Positions 33,421-45,264 are shown, counted from the first letter of the stretch. The stretch is DNA of 64,000 nucleotides from Rhizomys pruinosus (GCA_009823505.1 VZQC01005584.1:5001-69000), one strand, 5' to 3'. Made by a program: numbers and translations. The notes: generated by a model not told the origin, from the sequence alone.

Positions 33421-34111
33421 GTTTGTGCTTTCTTTTAAAATCCTGTTTCATGACTTTTTCATTTCCAAAATTTAAGATATTTTCTTCAAAATTCCAGTTT
33501 CCTTGATGAGTTTTTATCTGTGTTTCTAAATTCCTCTTCTATTTTGCTGAATATCCTCTTTTGATTATGGATTAAATTCATTTGTTTATTTGTATCCTTT
33601 TGGGGGTCACTTACCATTTTTGTATAATCTTTACCTGATACCCAATGTTTCCATAGCTTTGATTCAGTAGTTGAAATGGTGTGCTATTTTGGCAAAATCA
33701 TATTGCTTTATTTTTCATAATTCTTAGGTTTCTGTGATGCAATTTGCCCATTTGTTGGTTTTCTTTGCTGATCTTATTGAGCAGCAGACTCTGGAGGAAA
33801 TAGTCTCCAGAACTACTCAGGATGAAACAGATATGACAATGACATCAAATGGTACATGATGTAGAGTTACAATTAAAATTGAGTAGGGACCACTACTGTA
33901 TCACCAGTAGCCATGAGTCATAAGTTGGGAAGACTAATCTAGATGTGAGGTTAGACATTTAGGGTAAAGGTGGGAACAGTAAATGAACGAACACAGAAGG
34001 TAGCAGCCAGCCAAGGGGAAATGGAGAAACAAGGTTAATAAATGAAAACTAAAATGGGGAGGAAAACAACAATATTATTGGGGTTAGAAAATACCGAGAA
34101 ATTAGATAATT

Positions 34112-34925
34112 ATTAATAGTTTTATTGAAGTTTTGTGCATTTCATACATCCTTTTGCAGTCCAATTTAGACTCATTTCCCTTTCCATGTCCCCTACCCCA
34201 CCTGAATTCATGCATTCTGCCATATAGGTCTTGTATCTTTTTCTGAGTCTTTTTAAAGTTTTTCAAAGCAGAGGATTATTGTTTTGTGGAGAACTTTACT
34301 GTTTCAGTTGGTTCTTTGTCACAGTTCTTTTGTTGTTGTTGTTCCCTTCAATTTGTATTGCTTCAACATTTGCACACACACACACACACACACACATATA
34401 TAGATGTATATATACATCTATATATGTCACGCCTATATTAAAATTATGTCATCTGAAAAAAAATCTCTGTTATTTCCAAATCATATTTCAGGATTCACAT
34501 TTTTGCTTTTAATTTTGTATTACTCTAAAATATGCCTATATACCCTCTACCCATATACCAAGATTACAAAGTCTGAAAATAAGTGCTAGGTTAATTCTAG
34601 AGCCTATGAAGAGATTCACATTATAAGAGCAAAGTTACTTTCAGATAAAGAGGAATATAATATAACATTAACATTGTGCAGTTTGCCTTACAACTAGGTA
34701 CTAGGTGCTAGCATCCACAAATGAGAAGTACCATTCTTCATTTGTTTTTCTGGGACTGTGTCACTTCACCTAGCACAGTATCTTCTAGTTCCATCCATTT
34801 AACTGCAAAGTTCATGATGTCATCCTTCTTCACTGCCACATAGAACTCCATTTTGGAGATGCACCACACTTTCTCCATCCATTCCTTGGTTGAGGGGCAC
34901 TTGGGTTGGTTCCAGCAGACTCAGT
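34112..34925 (-). mobile_element. L1 3' end, 5'-truncated
   Basis: Tail side TTTTATTGAAGTTTTGTGCA at 34120, 3'UTR, then ORF2 C-terminal coding wording in antisense (TTTGTTTTTCTGGGACTGTG, TTGGGTTGGTTCCAGCAGAC). Matches 47765-48520 in order and ends abruptly at about 34925. Confidence 0.88.
34372..34396. repeat. (AC)n microsatellite
   Basis: About 12 dinucleotides inside the L1 3'UTR. Confidence 0.95.
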
Positions 34926-35247
34926 TGTAGAAAATATTTTAAGAAGAAAAACATTAAAAGATTTTCCAATAATGAGAAAGTTAGAAAACCAGATTAGATA
35001 AAGTAAAAAGGGGGATAAAATGTTAATTAAAGAAAAAGATAAGAACAATGGAATACAAATAAACTAACATCAAAAATATTATTTAAAGTGTAATAGAGAG
35101 AGAAAAAAGGTAGGGGATTGAGGGCTCAAATAGTAATAAGAGATATAACAAATAAAAAGGGGAAAAGAAGATTGCCCAGAATGAAAAGATAAGTCAGCAA
35201 AATTAAATAAATTCATGAGAAGAAATTTTAAAATAATAACATTTTAT
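34926..35247. other. unassigned A-rich DNA
   Basis: Purine-rich, AT-rich sequence, possibly a further L1 remnant. Nothing firm. Confidence 0.35.
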
Positions 35248-35460
35248 GGGTGCTGGAGAGATGGCTCAGCATTTAAGAACACTTGTTGGTCTTGCAGAGG
35301 TTCAAGTTCAATTCCTAGCACCCATATTTAGTGGCTGACAACTACATAAAACTCCAGATCCAGGGCATCCAACACCCCCCCCAAACCTTCATTCTGTCTG
35401 AACCTACACAGAGACATTCGTACACAAAAGTTCAAAATTAAATTTAAATCTCTAAAACTA
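35248..35460 (+). mobile_element. B2-family SINE
   Basis: GGGTGCTGGAGAGATGGCTC head, GTTCAAGTTCAATTCCTAGC, and an A-rich tail. About 12 bases are missing from the stem region. Confidence 0.9.
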
Positions 35461-35579
35461 ATGTGTGAATATGGCAAAGTAAAAATGTGGCTAATCTAAT
35501 AAAAAGAACAAATGGAGAAGGACCAGGAACTAAAATTATAAAGACCAGAAAGTGAAGAAATAAACAGAAAAGCAGCTTC

Positions 35580-36640
35580 TTTGCAGGTCTGTGGAGTCAG
35601 AGACCACTCCCTGTATGCACAGTGGTCATAGAGTCAACTGACCTTGGCTTTCCTGTGGCTAATGCCGGTGTCTATTGGACAATGCTGAGTGTACTGGACA
35701 AGTACAGTATGTCTGTGAGATTTCATGTACTCTGTTTTACATATCTGTAGCCATCTACATCTATGTCTATATCTCTATAGGTTTCACATGTCTGTATCAC
35801 CTGACAACCCTGTCCCCAAATGCCCTTCAGTGTTGGTCTAGCCACTGAAGCCTGGTCAACTAACTGTCCCTCTCCTAGCATCCACTAGTTGCAAATAGAC
35901 CCTCAGCTAGGCCTGGACATTGAACCCCCACCCCCTTCTGGGGTTCTGTCTGGCTTGAGCTTACATGAGTCTTGTGCATTCTCTCACCACTGCTGTGAGT
36001 TCACCTCCTGAGTCTTCATCCCCTGCTAGAGAGATGTAGGTGAGGTTAGGCACAGACAGCTGGCTCTTAAGTCTTTGGATTCTACTACAGTTACTGTCAG
36101 ATAGATGGTTCTGGAGGTTAATCCATTAGTGGACCTCACATTCAGGGTTTTTCATCTCTATTATTATTCTCAGTGGATGCCATCTGCTCCCCGCAGCTGA
36201 GGGCAGGGTCGCCATTCCCTATGCCAGTGCTCATGTGGAGCCTCCTGCCACCTGCAATTTGGGACTTAGTATGTGATCCTTGTGCCCTTTGTGGCTACAG
36301 TCCAGGCTGTCTGCATTCCTACAGCTTTTGCAGATTTAATTCAAGCTCTGTATCTTGTCGCCCCCACATACACACTCAGCACCCACAGCAGCTCAGCATC
36401 AAACAATAGGTCCCATGCCATCTGAGCCATGGGTGACAGGATGGTATTCCTGTGCACTGCTGACACATCCTCATTGTCTCCACAAAAGCCATAATGGGTT
36501 TTGAAGCATGTGAGGGCTGTGGGACTGTCCCAGGGGTAGGGGGTCAGCTGCTAGTTCCTTTCTCCAAGATGCACATTTTACCCTTGGAACTCCGTGCAGA
36601 AGCTGTGTTAATCTTGGCTTCTGCACCTTGCTTACCCACT
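35580..36640 (-). mobile_element. probable L1 3'UTR-derived sequence
   Basis: Shares wording with the other antisense 3'UTRs (CTGTCTGGCTTGAGCTTACA, TGAGTCTTGTGCATTCTCTC, CTGCTGTGAGTTCACCTCC). Limits and continuity are uncertain; parts may be unique DNA. Confidence 0.45.
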
Positions 36641-36642
36641 GT

Positions 36643-37008
36643 ATTAGTCACTTTTCTGTTGCTGTGATAAATCCACCATGAGCAAGGAAATTTATAAAAG
36701 GAAGAGTTTATCTGAGCTTACGGATTAATGGTTCCAGGGAATTAGAGTCCATTGTGGCGGGAAGCATGGTGGCCAGGGCTAGAGCAGAAAGCCAAGGTTC
36801 ACATTTTGCAATAAGCACAGGAAGCAGAGAGAGGGAGAGGCTGGAGACCACAAGGCTTGTTAAACTCACTAAGCCTGCCCCCAATAACGTACTTCCTCTA
36901 GCACAGCCACACCTTCTAAGACCTCCAAGAACAGTGCCACCAACTGGAGACAAAATGTCTGAATACTTAAAGCCTATGGGAGACACTCATTTAAACCACC
37001 ACACCTGT
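36643..37008 (-). mobile_element. ERVL-MaLR solo LTR (ORR1/MT type)
   Basis: On the minus strand it starts TGTGGTGGTTTAAATGAGTG, continues CCAGTTGGTGGCACTG, AGAAGGTGTGGCTGTG and CACAATGGACTCTAATTCCC, and ends near CAGAAAAGTGACTAATACA: the arrangement of rodent MaLR LTRs with TG...CA ends. No internal region adjoins it. Confidence 0.8.
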
Positions 37009-37202
37009 CTTTTTCTTTGAAGTTTTCAGTTATTTTCTTTGTGAATTTATGAAGCATCTCTTTTCTTTCTTTATTTGAATTGTAGTTTATGTTTTCTTCA
37101 GAAAACTCTTCTGTGTCCCTGGGTCATGGGGCTGCAGCCTGTGGTCCACCATCATACCTAGAAGTCTGGCCTATGCCTTACCTCTCCTCCCACTTCTCAG
37201 GT

Positions 37203-37598
37203 TGCTCTAGTTTGTCCTCCATTGCTGTGACAAAACACTCTGACCAACACCAACTTGGGGAGGAAAGGGTTTATTCAGCTCACATCTCCTGTTCTCAGGG
37301 AGCCCAAAGCAAGAACTCAGAGCAGGAACCTGGAGGCAGGAGCTGAAGCACAGGCCATGGAGGAATACTGTTTACTGGCTTGCTCCCCTGGCCCATGCCC
37401 AGTGTGCCCTCTTATACTGTACACAAAAACCTGCCCAGGGTGGCACCACCCATAGTGGGCAGGGCCCTCCCGCATTGCTCAACAATCAAGACAATACTCC
37501 ACAGATGTGGCTAAAGGCCAATCCAATAGAGCCAATTCCCCAATTGAGGCTCCCTCAACCCAGGTGTGTTAAGTTTGACACTAAAGCTATCCAGCACA
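37203..37598 (-). mobile_element. 3' LTR of a MaLR-like element
   Basis: 396 bp, TG...CA ends. On the minus strand it contains AATAAACCCTTTCCTCCCCA, a polyadenylation signal at the expected place. Direct repeat of 38784-39191, roughly 85-90% alike by eye, with several small indels. Confidence 0.85.
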
Positions 37599-37624
37599 AT
37601 TGACCCTTTGTCAACTTGACACAC
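37564..37624. repeat. inverted repeat at the LTR/internal junction
   Basis: GTGTGTTAAGTTTGACA (37564-37580) and TGTCAACTTGACACAC (37609-37624) are near reverse complements, spanning the boundary between internal region and 3' LTR. The LTR arm is also in the other LTR copy. Confidence 0.75.
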
Positions 37625-38783
37625 AAAACACATCACTATTAAACCACCACCTTTCCAGTTCTTATCCCCAAAGTATGATGTTAACATTAATCAAAACCTA
37701 AGACAGTACAACCTTAAAAGCCCCACAGTCCTTAAAATGTCCAAAGACTTAAAAGTTCACAGTTTGTTAAAAGTCTCTTAACTATGGGCTGCTGTAAAAT
37801 CCCAAACAAGTACTGTCTTATTTAAAAGGGCAGAATCAGGCACACTCAAACAAAACCTAAGTTCAGCACAGTAGCTCAAGGCTGGACATCTGGGATTCAC
37901 TCACGATCTTCTGGGCTCCAAAGGGTTTCGGCAGCTCCCCTTCTCTGACTCTGCCATCCGTGGCACACACAGCTCATCTCACAGGCCCAGGCTGACTCCA
38001 TTCCACACCTGCCGCTGCTCTTGGTGGTTGTCCCACAGTCCTGGCATCTCCAAAAACCTAGGTTTGCCACTGAAACTGAGGCATCACCTTCACCAATGGT
38101 CTCTTCTGACCTCTCCTGGTGCAAAGCCTCAGCTTCTCTCCATGACCCCTGCAATCCTGGGGTCTTCACTGCAACCGAGGTGCACTTCCACCAATGGTCT
38201 TTCCTGACCTCTCACAGTGCCAAGCCTCGGCTGCTCTCTGTGACCCAAACCCTTCAAATTTCAACACAGAACCATATAGGAGACTCTTACACACTACCAA
38301 GTCCTGCTTCTGGCTTGAGATGGAGGCTCAGGCCCCTTCTGGAACATAACTTCTGTGTGCTGACCCTGAAAAATTCTCCCCAGAAGATTCCACCACAGTG
38401 ATGCTGGGTCTCTTGTTAACTTACAGCTGATTTTTCAGGCCCCAGCTACCAGCATCAGTTGTCCCAGTAAAGCTAAAGGATTCACTTCAGGTTCTGGTCT
38501 CTTGTTACTTACAGGATTCTTTTGGCCCCAGCTGACCAGAACCCACAGATTAAACAGTCCTGATGATCTCTGCTTCCCTTTGAAACTAGAAAATTTCACA
38601 AAGCCAGGCCTCCATTGTTCTAAACTCTTTCAGCAAAACTGTCCAAGTTCCACAGCCATGATTTTTAGGCATTCAGTTTAGATTCTGATTCTCTACAAAG
38701 TTCCAAACGCTTCGACAATCCTTCCCTAAAATACCAAGGTCAGGTCTGTCACAGGCATAACCCCTCTCTCTGGTACCAATTTC
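37599..38783 (-). mobile_element. internal region of the MaLR-like element, non-coding
   Basis: About 1.2 kb between the two LTRs. No gag, pol or env coding sequence is recognised, and open frames are short, as expected of non-autonomous MaLR-type elements. The wording next to the 5' LTR (minus strand: CCTGTGACAGACCTGACC, TTTGGAACTTTG) resembles MaLR internal sequence. Confidence 0.75.
38758..38777 (-). promoter_or_regulatory. candidate primer-binding site, tRNA-Leu-like
   Basis: On the minus strand, just inside the 5' LTR, TGGTACCAGAGAGAGGGGTT resembles the complement of a tRNA-Leu 3' end (TGGTACCAG then G-rich). This primer type is known for ERVL-class elements. Confidence 0.6.
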
Positions 38784-39191
38784 TGTTCTAGTTTGTCTTC
38801 CATCGCTGTGACAAAACACTCTGACCAAACACAAACTTGGGAGAGAAAAGGGTTTAATTCAGCTTACATCTCCTGAGTCACAGTTCATCACTTAGAGAGC
38901 CTAAGGCAAGAACTCAGGCAGGAACTGGAGGCAGGAGCTGAAGCACAGGCCATGAGGAATGCTTGCTGTTTCTGGCTTGCTCCCCTGGCCATGCCCAAGC
39001 CTGCCCTCTTATACAGTACACAAACACTGCCCAGGGTGGCACACCCATAGTGGGCTGGGCCCTCCCACATTGCCTCGACAATCAAGACAATACTCTGCAG
39101 ATGTGTCCACAGGCCAGTCCAATGGAGCCAATTCCCCATTGAGGCTCCCTCAACCAGGTGTGTCAAGTTGACACTAAACCTATCCAACACA
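38784..39191 (-). mobile_element. 5' LTR of a MaLR-like element
   Basis: About 408 bp, TG...CA ends, partner of 37203-37598. No convincing short duplication flanks the whole element. Confidence 0.85.
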
Positions 39192-39379
39192 CACCATGAT
39201 CATAAACCAGGATCTTCATGTTAAAATATTATTAGGAAAGGCAATTATATAAATGGAATAAATTTTATAATCAAATATGAGCAGCAGTAGTACCTGAAAT
39301 TTTAATTGATAGAGGTTAAATACTAAGGTATTTAGGAGTAAAGTACACTCTGGGGGGCCATATATATTTTAAAAAGACT

Positions 39380-39590
39380 TGGAGTTGGGGTCTGGAGAGA
39401 TCCTTCAGTAGTTAAGGGCACTTGTAGCTGTTGCAAAGAAACCAGGCTCAATTCTTAGCACCCACATGGCAGCTAATAACCTCCTATAACTCCAGTTCCA
39501 GGGGATCCAATGCCTTCTTTTGGCCTCCCTGGCAAATGCATACACATGATACATACACATACATGAATATTAAGGTATAAACCCTATGGT
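39380..39590 (+). mobile_element. B2-family SINE
   Basis: GGGTCTGGAGAGATCCTTCA head, CAGGCTCAATTCTTAGCACC, CCAGTTCCAGGGGATCCAAT body. Confidence 0.9.
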
Positions 39591-40132
39591 TTATATAAAA
39601 ATAAAGGAGAAAGAAAAGTAAAACTGAATTTTAAGTAACTGAAGAGTGAAGAGTGAGCTTCTTTGCTCAAAGAATAAACCAAGAATTATAGTGTTAGGAC
39701 AGCAAGTAGAAAGAATCCTATCACATCATCTGCCCAGCACACCCCAGCACTGGTAAAATTAAAACAGTGATAACATTCATTACTAGTTTTCAAACTTCAG
39801 TCTAGAAGGATTGAAACTAACATAGGTTCCCTCAGTTGGAAACTGTAAGTTTAACAGTAGGAGTGTGGCTTAGAAAATTTGAGATCTGGAAGGTGAAGGG
39901 GAAAAATATCTAAGAAATTACAATAACTCTAAGTCATGAATTTGTGTTCCTAAGTAGAACTATAGTGTGCATACTTATAAAATAACACCATAATCAAATG
40001 AACAAAACTGAGCAGTCATGTGGATGAGTATACAAAGAAAGCTGAACTGAGGTCAAGTTTATATGTTAAACATTTTTATTATTTTATTTTATTTTATTTT
40101 ATTTATTTTTGGTGTCCTGAGGTTGGCTTGTT
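39591..40132. other. unassigned AT-rich DNA
   Basis: A (TTTTA)n stretch lies at 40080-40112. Nothing else recognised. Confidence 0.4.
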
Positions 40133-40193
40133 TATTTTTGAGACAGTGTCTCCCTGTAGCCACAGCTGGCCTGGAACTCACTATGTAGACTGT
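40133..40193 (-). mobile_element. B1 SINE fragment
   Basis: TTTTGAGACAGTGTCTCCCT to ACTCACTATGTAGACTG: 3' half of an antisense B1. Confidence 0.88.
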
Positions 40194-40489
40194 AGGAAGA
40201 TCCAGTTTGAATTGGGAGCTAGTTCTCAGCTAGCATGCCTTAGGGTGGCCAAGAGTCTGGCCATGCCCCAAGGAGGAGCAAACAATGTGGCCTAGGTGCA
40301 TGATGCTGGGTGTGGCAACTGTGTGCAGTGGCACAGAGTTGGGGGGCCTATGATTGGCTCTGGGAACTGACGTCATTTGTGTTCATAAAAACGGCTGTAG
40401 CAAGGATAAATTTTGAATTTCCCATAACATCATCACAGAATGTCCCAGATATCATTTTTTTTTAGACTTGCTTACTTTATTTTTTTTTT

Positions 40490-41000
40490 ATTAAATTAAT
40501 TTTTTTTATTGATGCTTTGTGTATTTCATACATCATTTTTTCAATTCAGTTCAGCAATATCGCTTTCCCTTCACCCCACCGCCACCCCTACCCATCCCAG
40601 ATTGACATCTGCGTAATTATTTCTGCTCTTTCCTGGTTTTTTTTTGTTGTGTTTGTTTTCATTTTTTTTTTCAACATAAGTGATAGTTTGTGAGTAAAAG
40701 CATACCTTCATAGTAAAACCATTTGTGAGCAGTTGTAGCCTAAACCCAACAGCTCAAGGGTCCACCAATTCCCAGCAGGGGGGGTAACTTTGTATAGATG
40801 GTCAATCAAGTTGATCAATGAGTGTCCAGTTCTATAGTGTTTGTCGTTTCACCATCACCCCCAATCTCAGCCCTTACATTATACCATGGCCTCCTGCTTC
40901 CATCAGATTTTCCTAGCTTAGGAAAGGGGGCACAGGTGGATGAGAGGACAAAACAGTTACTTATCTCTCGAAGCTGTTGTCTTGGTCTCTAATTCAATTC
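40490..41000 (-). mobile_element. L1 3' end fragment
   Basis: TTTTTTATTGATGCTTTGTG, TATTTCATACATCATTTTTT then a C-rich 3'UTR stretch, matching the tail ends at 26190, 34120 and 47780. The 5' side limit is vague. Confidence 0.65.
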
Positions 41001-41040
41001 CTGGCTGTTTTTCTTTCATGGGCTGCCAGCGTGTCCAGGC

Positions 41041-41179
41041 ATACCTTTCAATCCTACCTAATGAAGCACATGCAATTAGAATATATTAGGTATTTAAACA
41101 GATACTAATAATATACCTTCGGTCCTACCAGCATGAAGCACATGCAATTGGATACATAGGTAATTTAAACATTACTAAT
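41041..41179 (+). repeat. about 70-bp imperfect tandem duplication
   Basis: ATACCTT...CCTACC...ATGAAGCACATGCAATT, then a TAGGTA.TTTAAACA end and ACTAAT, appears at 41041-41112 and 41113-41179, with small differences. Confidence 0.8.
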
Positions 41180-42014
41180 TGTTATGGGTAAGGTTACTTT
41201 GGTATAGAACAGATGTTTTGGATGGTATGTTAATCCATGAATGACATTTTCTTCTGTTTAAGTAAAAAAGTAATGACAGGGTCGTCGTGTGGTGTTATAA
41301 CACTCCTAACCATAAGGATGTAAGCTTGTGGCATCAGCCGTGGTTATTCCTCCAAGGAGAGAGGCCAATAGCCAATTAGATTTGGGGATATACAAGATAT
41401 GGCTGCCACTGCTGCACAAATTTCCAGGCAGATGAGGTTGTAGCTGGTGCTGACGAAGGAGTCTTGCTTGAACTCATGGAAGACCTATATTTTGCTTTCC
41501 TATATTTGCTTTATTGTAGTGGCCTTTGTAACACTCTCTGCATTCCAGAGACCAGCCGTATGCTTTGCAAGTGGTGGTCCAGATAGTTATTTTTTATTAA
41601 TATTGCATGGATACAGGCCAAGGGAAGCCTGCGTTTCATTCAAGGTGGCCAATGGATTGGAAAGAAGGTCCCGTGCGGACCACCAGTCTGGGTAGCTGGT
41701 GTTGCAAGTGGACATGGCTGAAGGAGGCCAAAACCCATCAGCCTGAAATTCAACTGTCGGGCAGGGCCAGACAGTCTCTGGACAGGTTGGGAAGATCCAT
41801 GGCCAAGTGTGAAACATGTGTCATTGTGGGTCCAGTGCTAAGGGACGAGTTGGAAGTATCATCCGGCCAGGCTACGGAAGTAGCCGGCTGGTCTCTGAGC
41901 TGAGAAGCCCACCCTATAGGCAGCTGCGATGGCCAGGTGCTGTGTCCCCTCCCACTTACAGGGCTGGTTTTGTCTCCTGTTCAGCACAAAAAAGAAAGCT
42001 TCCTCAATACATCA

Positions 42015-42103
42015 GCATGGCTTTGAATTCCAGAAGATCTGCCTGCCCTCTACTTCGGAGTTCTGAGATTAAAGCATGGACCACCATCCCGACTAAGATT
42101 TTA
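42015..42103 (-). mobile_element. B1 SINE fragment (copy A)
   Basis: GGCTTTGAATTCCAGAAGAT, GAGATTAAAGCATGGACCAC: 5' half of an antisense B1. Same element as 45265-45367. Confidence 0.8.
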
Positions 42104-42224
42104 AACATATTAAAATCTTGTTAATGATATCACGGCAGAATAAACGTCGTCAAAAACTATTGAGGATTTAACCTCAGGATGGTAATGTTAATGATTTGTT
42201 TCACCTTTTACAATTTATCGTGCA

Positions 42225-42412
42225 CATGCTTGCACTTGTGTCTCTGTGTGGAAGGTGCAGGTAAGTGCAGCCCTGGGGATAGCCAGAATAAGGTATGGGA
42301 TCCCTTGAAGCTGAGAGTGCAGGCTGTTAGGAGTCACACAGTGTGGGTATAGGGAACTGAGCTCTGGTCCTCTGTGAAGGCACTATATATTACTTACGAG
42401 CTACATATCTGC
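42225..42412 (-). mobile_element. B2-family SINE (copy A), old
   Basis: CACATGCTTGCACTTGTGTC tail side, GGGATCCCTTGAAGCTGAGA, GGGAACTGAGCTCTGGTCCT. Same element as 45495-45692. Confidence 0.75.
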
Positions 42413-42584
42413 CTAAGTGGAAGGTTGAGAGATTCAAGGTCGTGGACAGCGTGTGGTGCTGGGTGTGCTGCATTGTTGTTAGAACGAAGAGTGTGTCATG
42501 GGTGGTGGTTGTTTGTTTTTGTCTTTAGTCTGAGTGCGTGGTTCCGGATTTAGTCCCGTGTCTTAGAGTTTTTTTCAATCTATT

Positions 42585-42737
42585 TATTTGTTTTTTTTTG
42601 AGTCAGGTCCTCGGCCTTGATCGAACTCCTCGGTAGCCGACATATTAGATATTGCTTAGCTGCATGGACGACCTCGCCTCTGCTTCCTGTGCTAGAAAAG
42701 GATTAAGGCAGTGGGAATCCAACGCCCAGCTGAGTGT
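42585..42737 (-). mobile_element. B1 SINE (copy A), corrupted
   Basis: Same element as 45785-45945, but with many substitutions and indels, e.g. TTTTTGAGTCAGGTCCTCGG. Sequence errors are the likely reason. Confidence 0.75.
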
Positions 42738-43471
42738 GTTTTTTTTTAATCTGAAGCTTTTAGTACTCATTTAATTTCTTACAATCTGTGCATTATTTTG
42801 ACAAAATAAATAGAAGTTTTAGCACAGTATATTCCAAATTTTCCAAAAGAGGAACACTTGGCAAGTATGGGGAACACAAAACAAGCTAGTTTCCAAGCTA
42901 ACCAAATCAACTCTTACATCCTTGGCTTCGTGGGTGCTGGCTCTTGGGGAGGCATGCAGAGTTTGCAGCCCTTTTAGGGGCAAGGGAAGATTGGCTTCCA
43001 TTGTTATGTCTGTATCTTGGTTTGTATGCATGTTTACGCAGTATGCCACCAGCACAGCACTGTATTTTTACTACTTCACACTTTCTGCTACGTGTCTAGA
43101 TGGCTAAAAGTTTTCAAAGCCTAATGGAAAGGTGACCCTACCTTCCAGACTGAGTTTATAGGTGTTGGGTTTTCTTTGCCTGGGAATCCAGTGGATTGGA
43201 TTAGCATTCTATATACCCTTGATTCTTCCTTCTTTACCCCCTAACCCCCACAACACACACAGGCCAGGATGTCTATGATTGATAGCTTGGTCAGCTTTGA
43301 TAAACAGATGCTAAGTCTTTTCCTCTATTCCAGGGCGGCTTTTATCTTGGAGTGAGTCTTTCAGAAGAGCGCGAGGGAGTCCGAGGGCAAGAGTTAGACA
43401 GAAGTACTGAGACTAAGTGAGTTGCTGTGCCGAGCCCACAGAGTTGATGAAAGCTTGTCAGGACCCCCAGG

Positions 43472-43632
43472 ATGGCTCAATCTGCCAAGTCTGGTGACCC
43501 GAGGTCACTACCTGGTCCCTGTAGAGTGACAGGGAGAGTTCCCAGACTTTCCCTCGTTGACCTGAATTTGTACACTTGGAGCATGCGCATGGCGCCTCAC
43601 CTTCAACACAAACAAACAAATTATAAAAATTA
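43472..43632 (+). mobile_element. B2/B4-like SINE (copy A), old
   Basis: CCCAGGATGGCTCAATCTGC head-like, CCGAGGTCACTACCTGGTCC in the B-box position, A-rich tail. Same element as 46659-46825. Confidence 0.65.
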
Positions 43633-44578
43633 AAATCTCAGTTAATTACTTCAGGAGGGTCTTTCAGTGACACCTGTTGATCTGAAGTCTGTCTGCCTTG
43701 TTCTGCCATGTGTTTGCATTTTTCTGTCTTCTGTTCGAGTTTGCCAAGGTGCTCTTTCTGAATCCCTACCAAATCACAATCGTGGTTTCAGGGTGTTGCG
43801 TGGGTTTGATAAGTCTCATTTTCCTATTTCCGAGTGGGCAGGTTGGAGCAATCAGTGAGGTCCACGTAGGGAAGGCCACAGATTGTGAGTAAAGTTCGCT
43901 TCTACATCTGGGAGCCAGCCCTGGTAATACGGTGATTTATGGCAAATCCCTTTATTGCCGCGTGACGCGCATTGCTACCCAGAGTTCTGTAGAAATGAAG
44001 ATATACCACAGTCCTTTACAGGATCATTTGTAAGAAGACAAGGAATCCTGAAATCTCAGGGAAAAGAGACCAGGTAAAGGAAAGTGGGGTGTTAGCAAAT
44101 TTTTGCCACTGCCTCTTAGATATCCCCACAGAGTATTTAAAACTCTAAAGTGAATGTACTTTGTTGGGGGCCTCTGGCTCTGCACCTTTAACAAATTCCT
44201 TTATCATTTCCTGTTTACAGTCAGAATTGAAGAAGAATCAGTTTGAATGGCATGCTAAGTGGATTAAACATGCTGTTTATTTTTGAATTAGCTCAAAAAC
44301 AATGACACTCTCCTAGATGATGATGAAATTAGTGTTGAGCAAGTTATGAACAGCAAATCTCCAACACCTAGAGAATCTATTTTAAGACTGAACCCTTCTT
44401 CGTCGGTCGCATTAAAGTGACTAACAATCGAACAATGAGGAATGTGGCTACTTTTACATCTCTAATTATGTTTTACAACAGTAAACCTGTATTGAGTAGT
44501 CTGTGGACAGCAGCTCATTTTACAAAAATAAATAAGTATCCTGAGCTCTCTTCTTTCTTTTTTTTTTTTTCCACTAAT

Positions 44579-44579
44579 N
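44579..44579. other. single ambiguous base N (join between copies)
   Basis: The only N in the window, lying exactly between copies A and B. Marks a scaffold or contig join. Confidence 0.97.
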
Positions 44580-45264
44580 TCGTGTGGTTTATAACATCTC
44601 CTAACCATTAGAGGATGTAAGCTTGTGGCATCAGCCGTGGGTTATTCCTCCAAGGAGAGAGCCAATAGCCAATTAGATTTGGGATATACAGACATATGGC
44701 TGCCACTGCTGCACAGTATTTCCAGGCAGATGAGGTGTAGCTGGTGCTGACGGAGGAGTCTTGCTTGACTCAAGGAGACCTATATTTGCTTTATTGGTTT
44801 AGTGGCCTTTGGTAACACTCTCTGGCATTCCAGAGACCAGCCGTATGCTTGCAAGTGTGGTCCAGATATTATTTTTATTAATTATTGCATGGATACAGGC
44901 CAAGGTAAGCCTGCGTTTCATTCAGGTGGCCAATGGGTTGGAAAGAGGTCCCCGTGCGGACCACCAATCTGGGTAGCTGGTGTTGCAAGTGGACATAGGC
45001 TGAAGATAGGCCAACAGCCATCAACCTGGAAATTCCTGTCCAGGGCTCAGCAGTCTCTGGACAGGTGGGAAGTCATGGCCAAGGGTAGAACATGTGTATT
45101 GTGGGTCCAGGCTAAGGGCCTGAGTTGGAAGTACCACCCAGGCTACAGGAAGTAGCCGGCTGGTCTCTGAGCTGAGAAGCCAGCTCCCTATAGCAGCTGC
45201 TGGCAGGTGCTGTGTCCCCTCCACTTAACAGGGCCACGTGGTTCCTGTTCAGCACAAAAAGAAA

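Larger units (their letters stand above)
19135..33990 (-). mobile_element. old L1 LINE split into pieces by younger insertions
   Basis: Antisense L1 wording progresses along the plus strand from the 3' end toward the 5' end. Pieces: 3' end and ORF2 C-terminus at 19135-20153; 20426-20560; ORF2 at about 21830-22270, 22680-23190, 23660-24010, 24300-24440, 25263-25870 and 26070-26180; the ORF2/ORF1 junction and ORF1 at about 32700-33220 and 33430-33990. Gaps are filled by the SINEs, LTR, younger L1s and retrogene listed separately. The pieces are much more diverged than the L1 at 26187-31030. Confidence 0.6.
41287..44578 (+). repeat. copy A of a 3.2-kb tandem duplication (probable unmerged contig end)
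   Basis: Begins TCGTGTGGTGTTATAACA and ends at the single N. Matches copy B in order throughout. Some blocks are identical or nearly so (42819-43080 with 46028-46290; 44030-44210 with 47160-47340), while the blocks between, such as 42420-42740 and 43340-44000, are full of small indels and substitutions. A homopolymer- and indel-rich error pattern suggests raw-read consensus. Confidence 0.93.
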
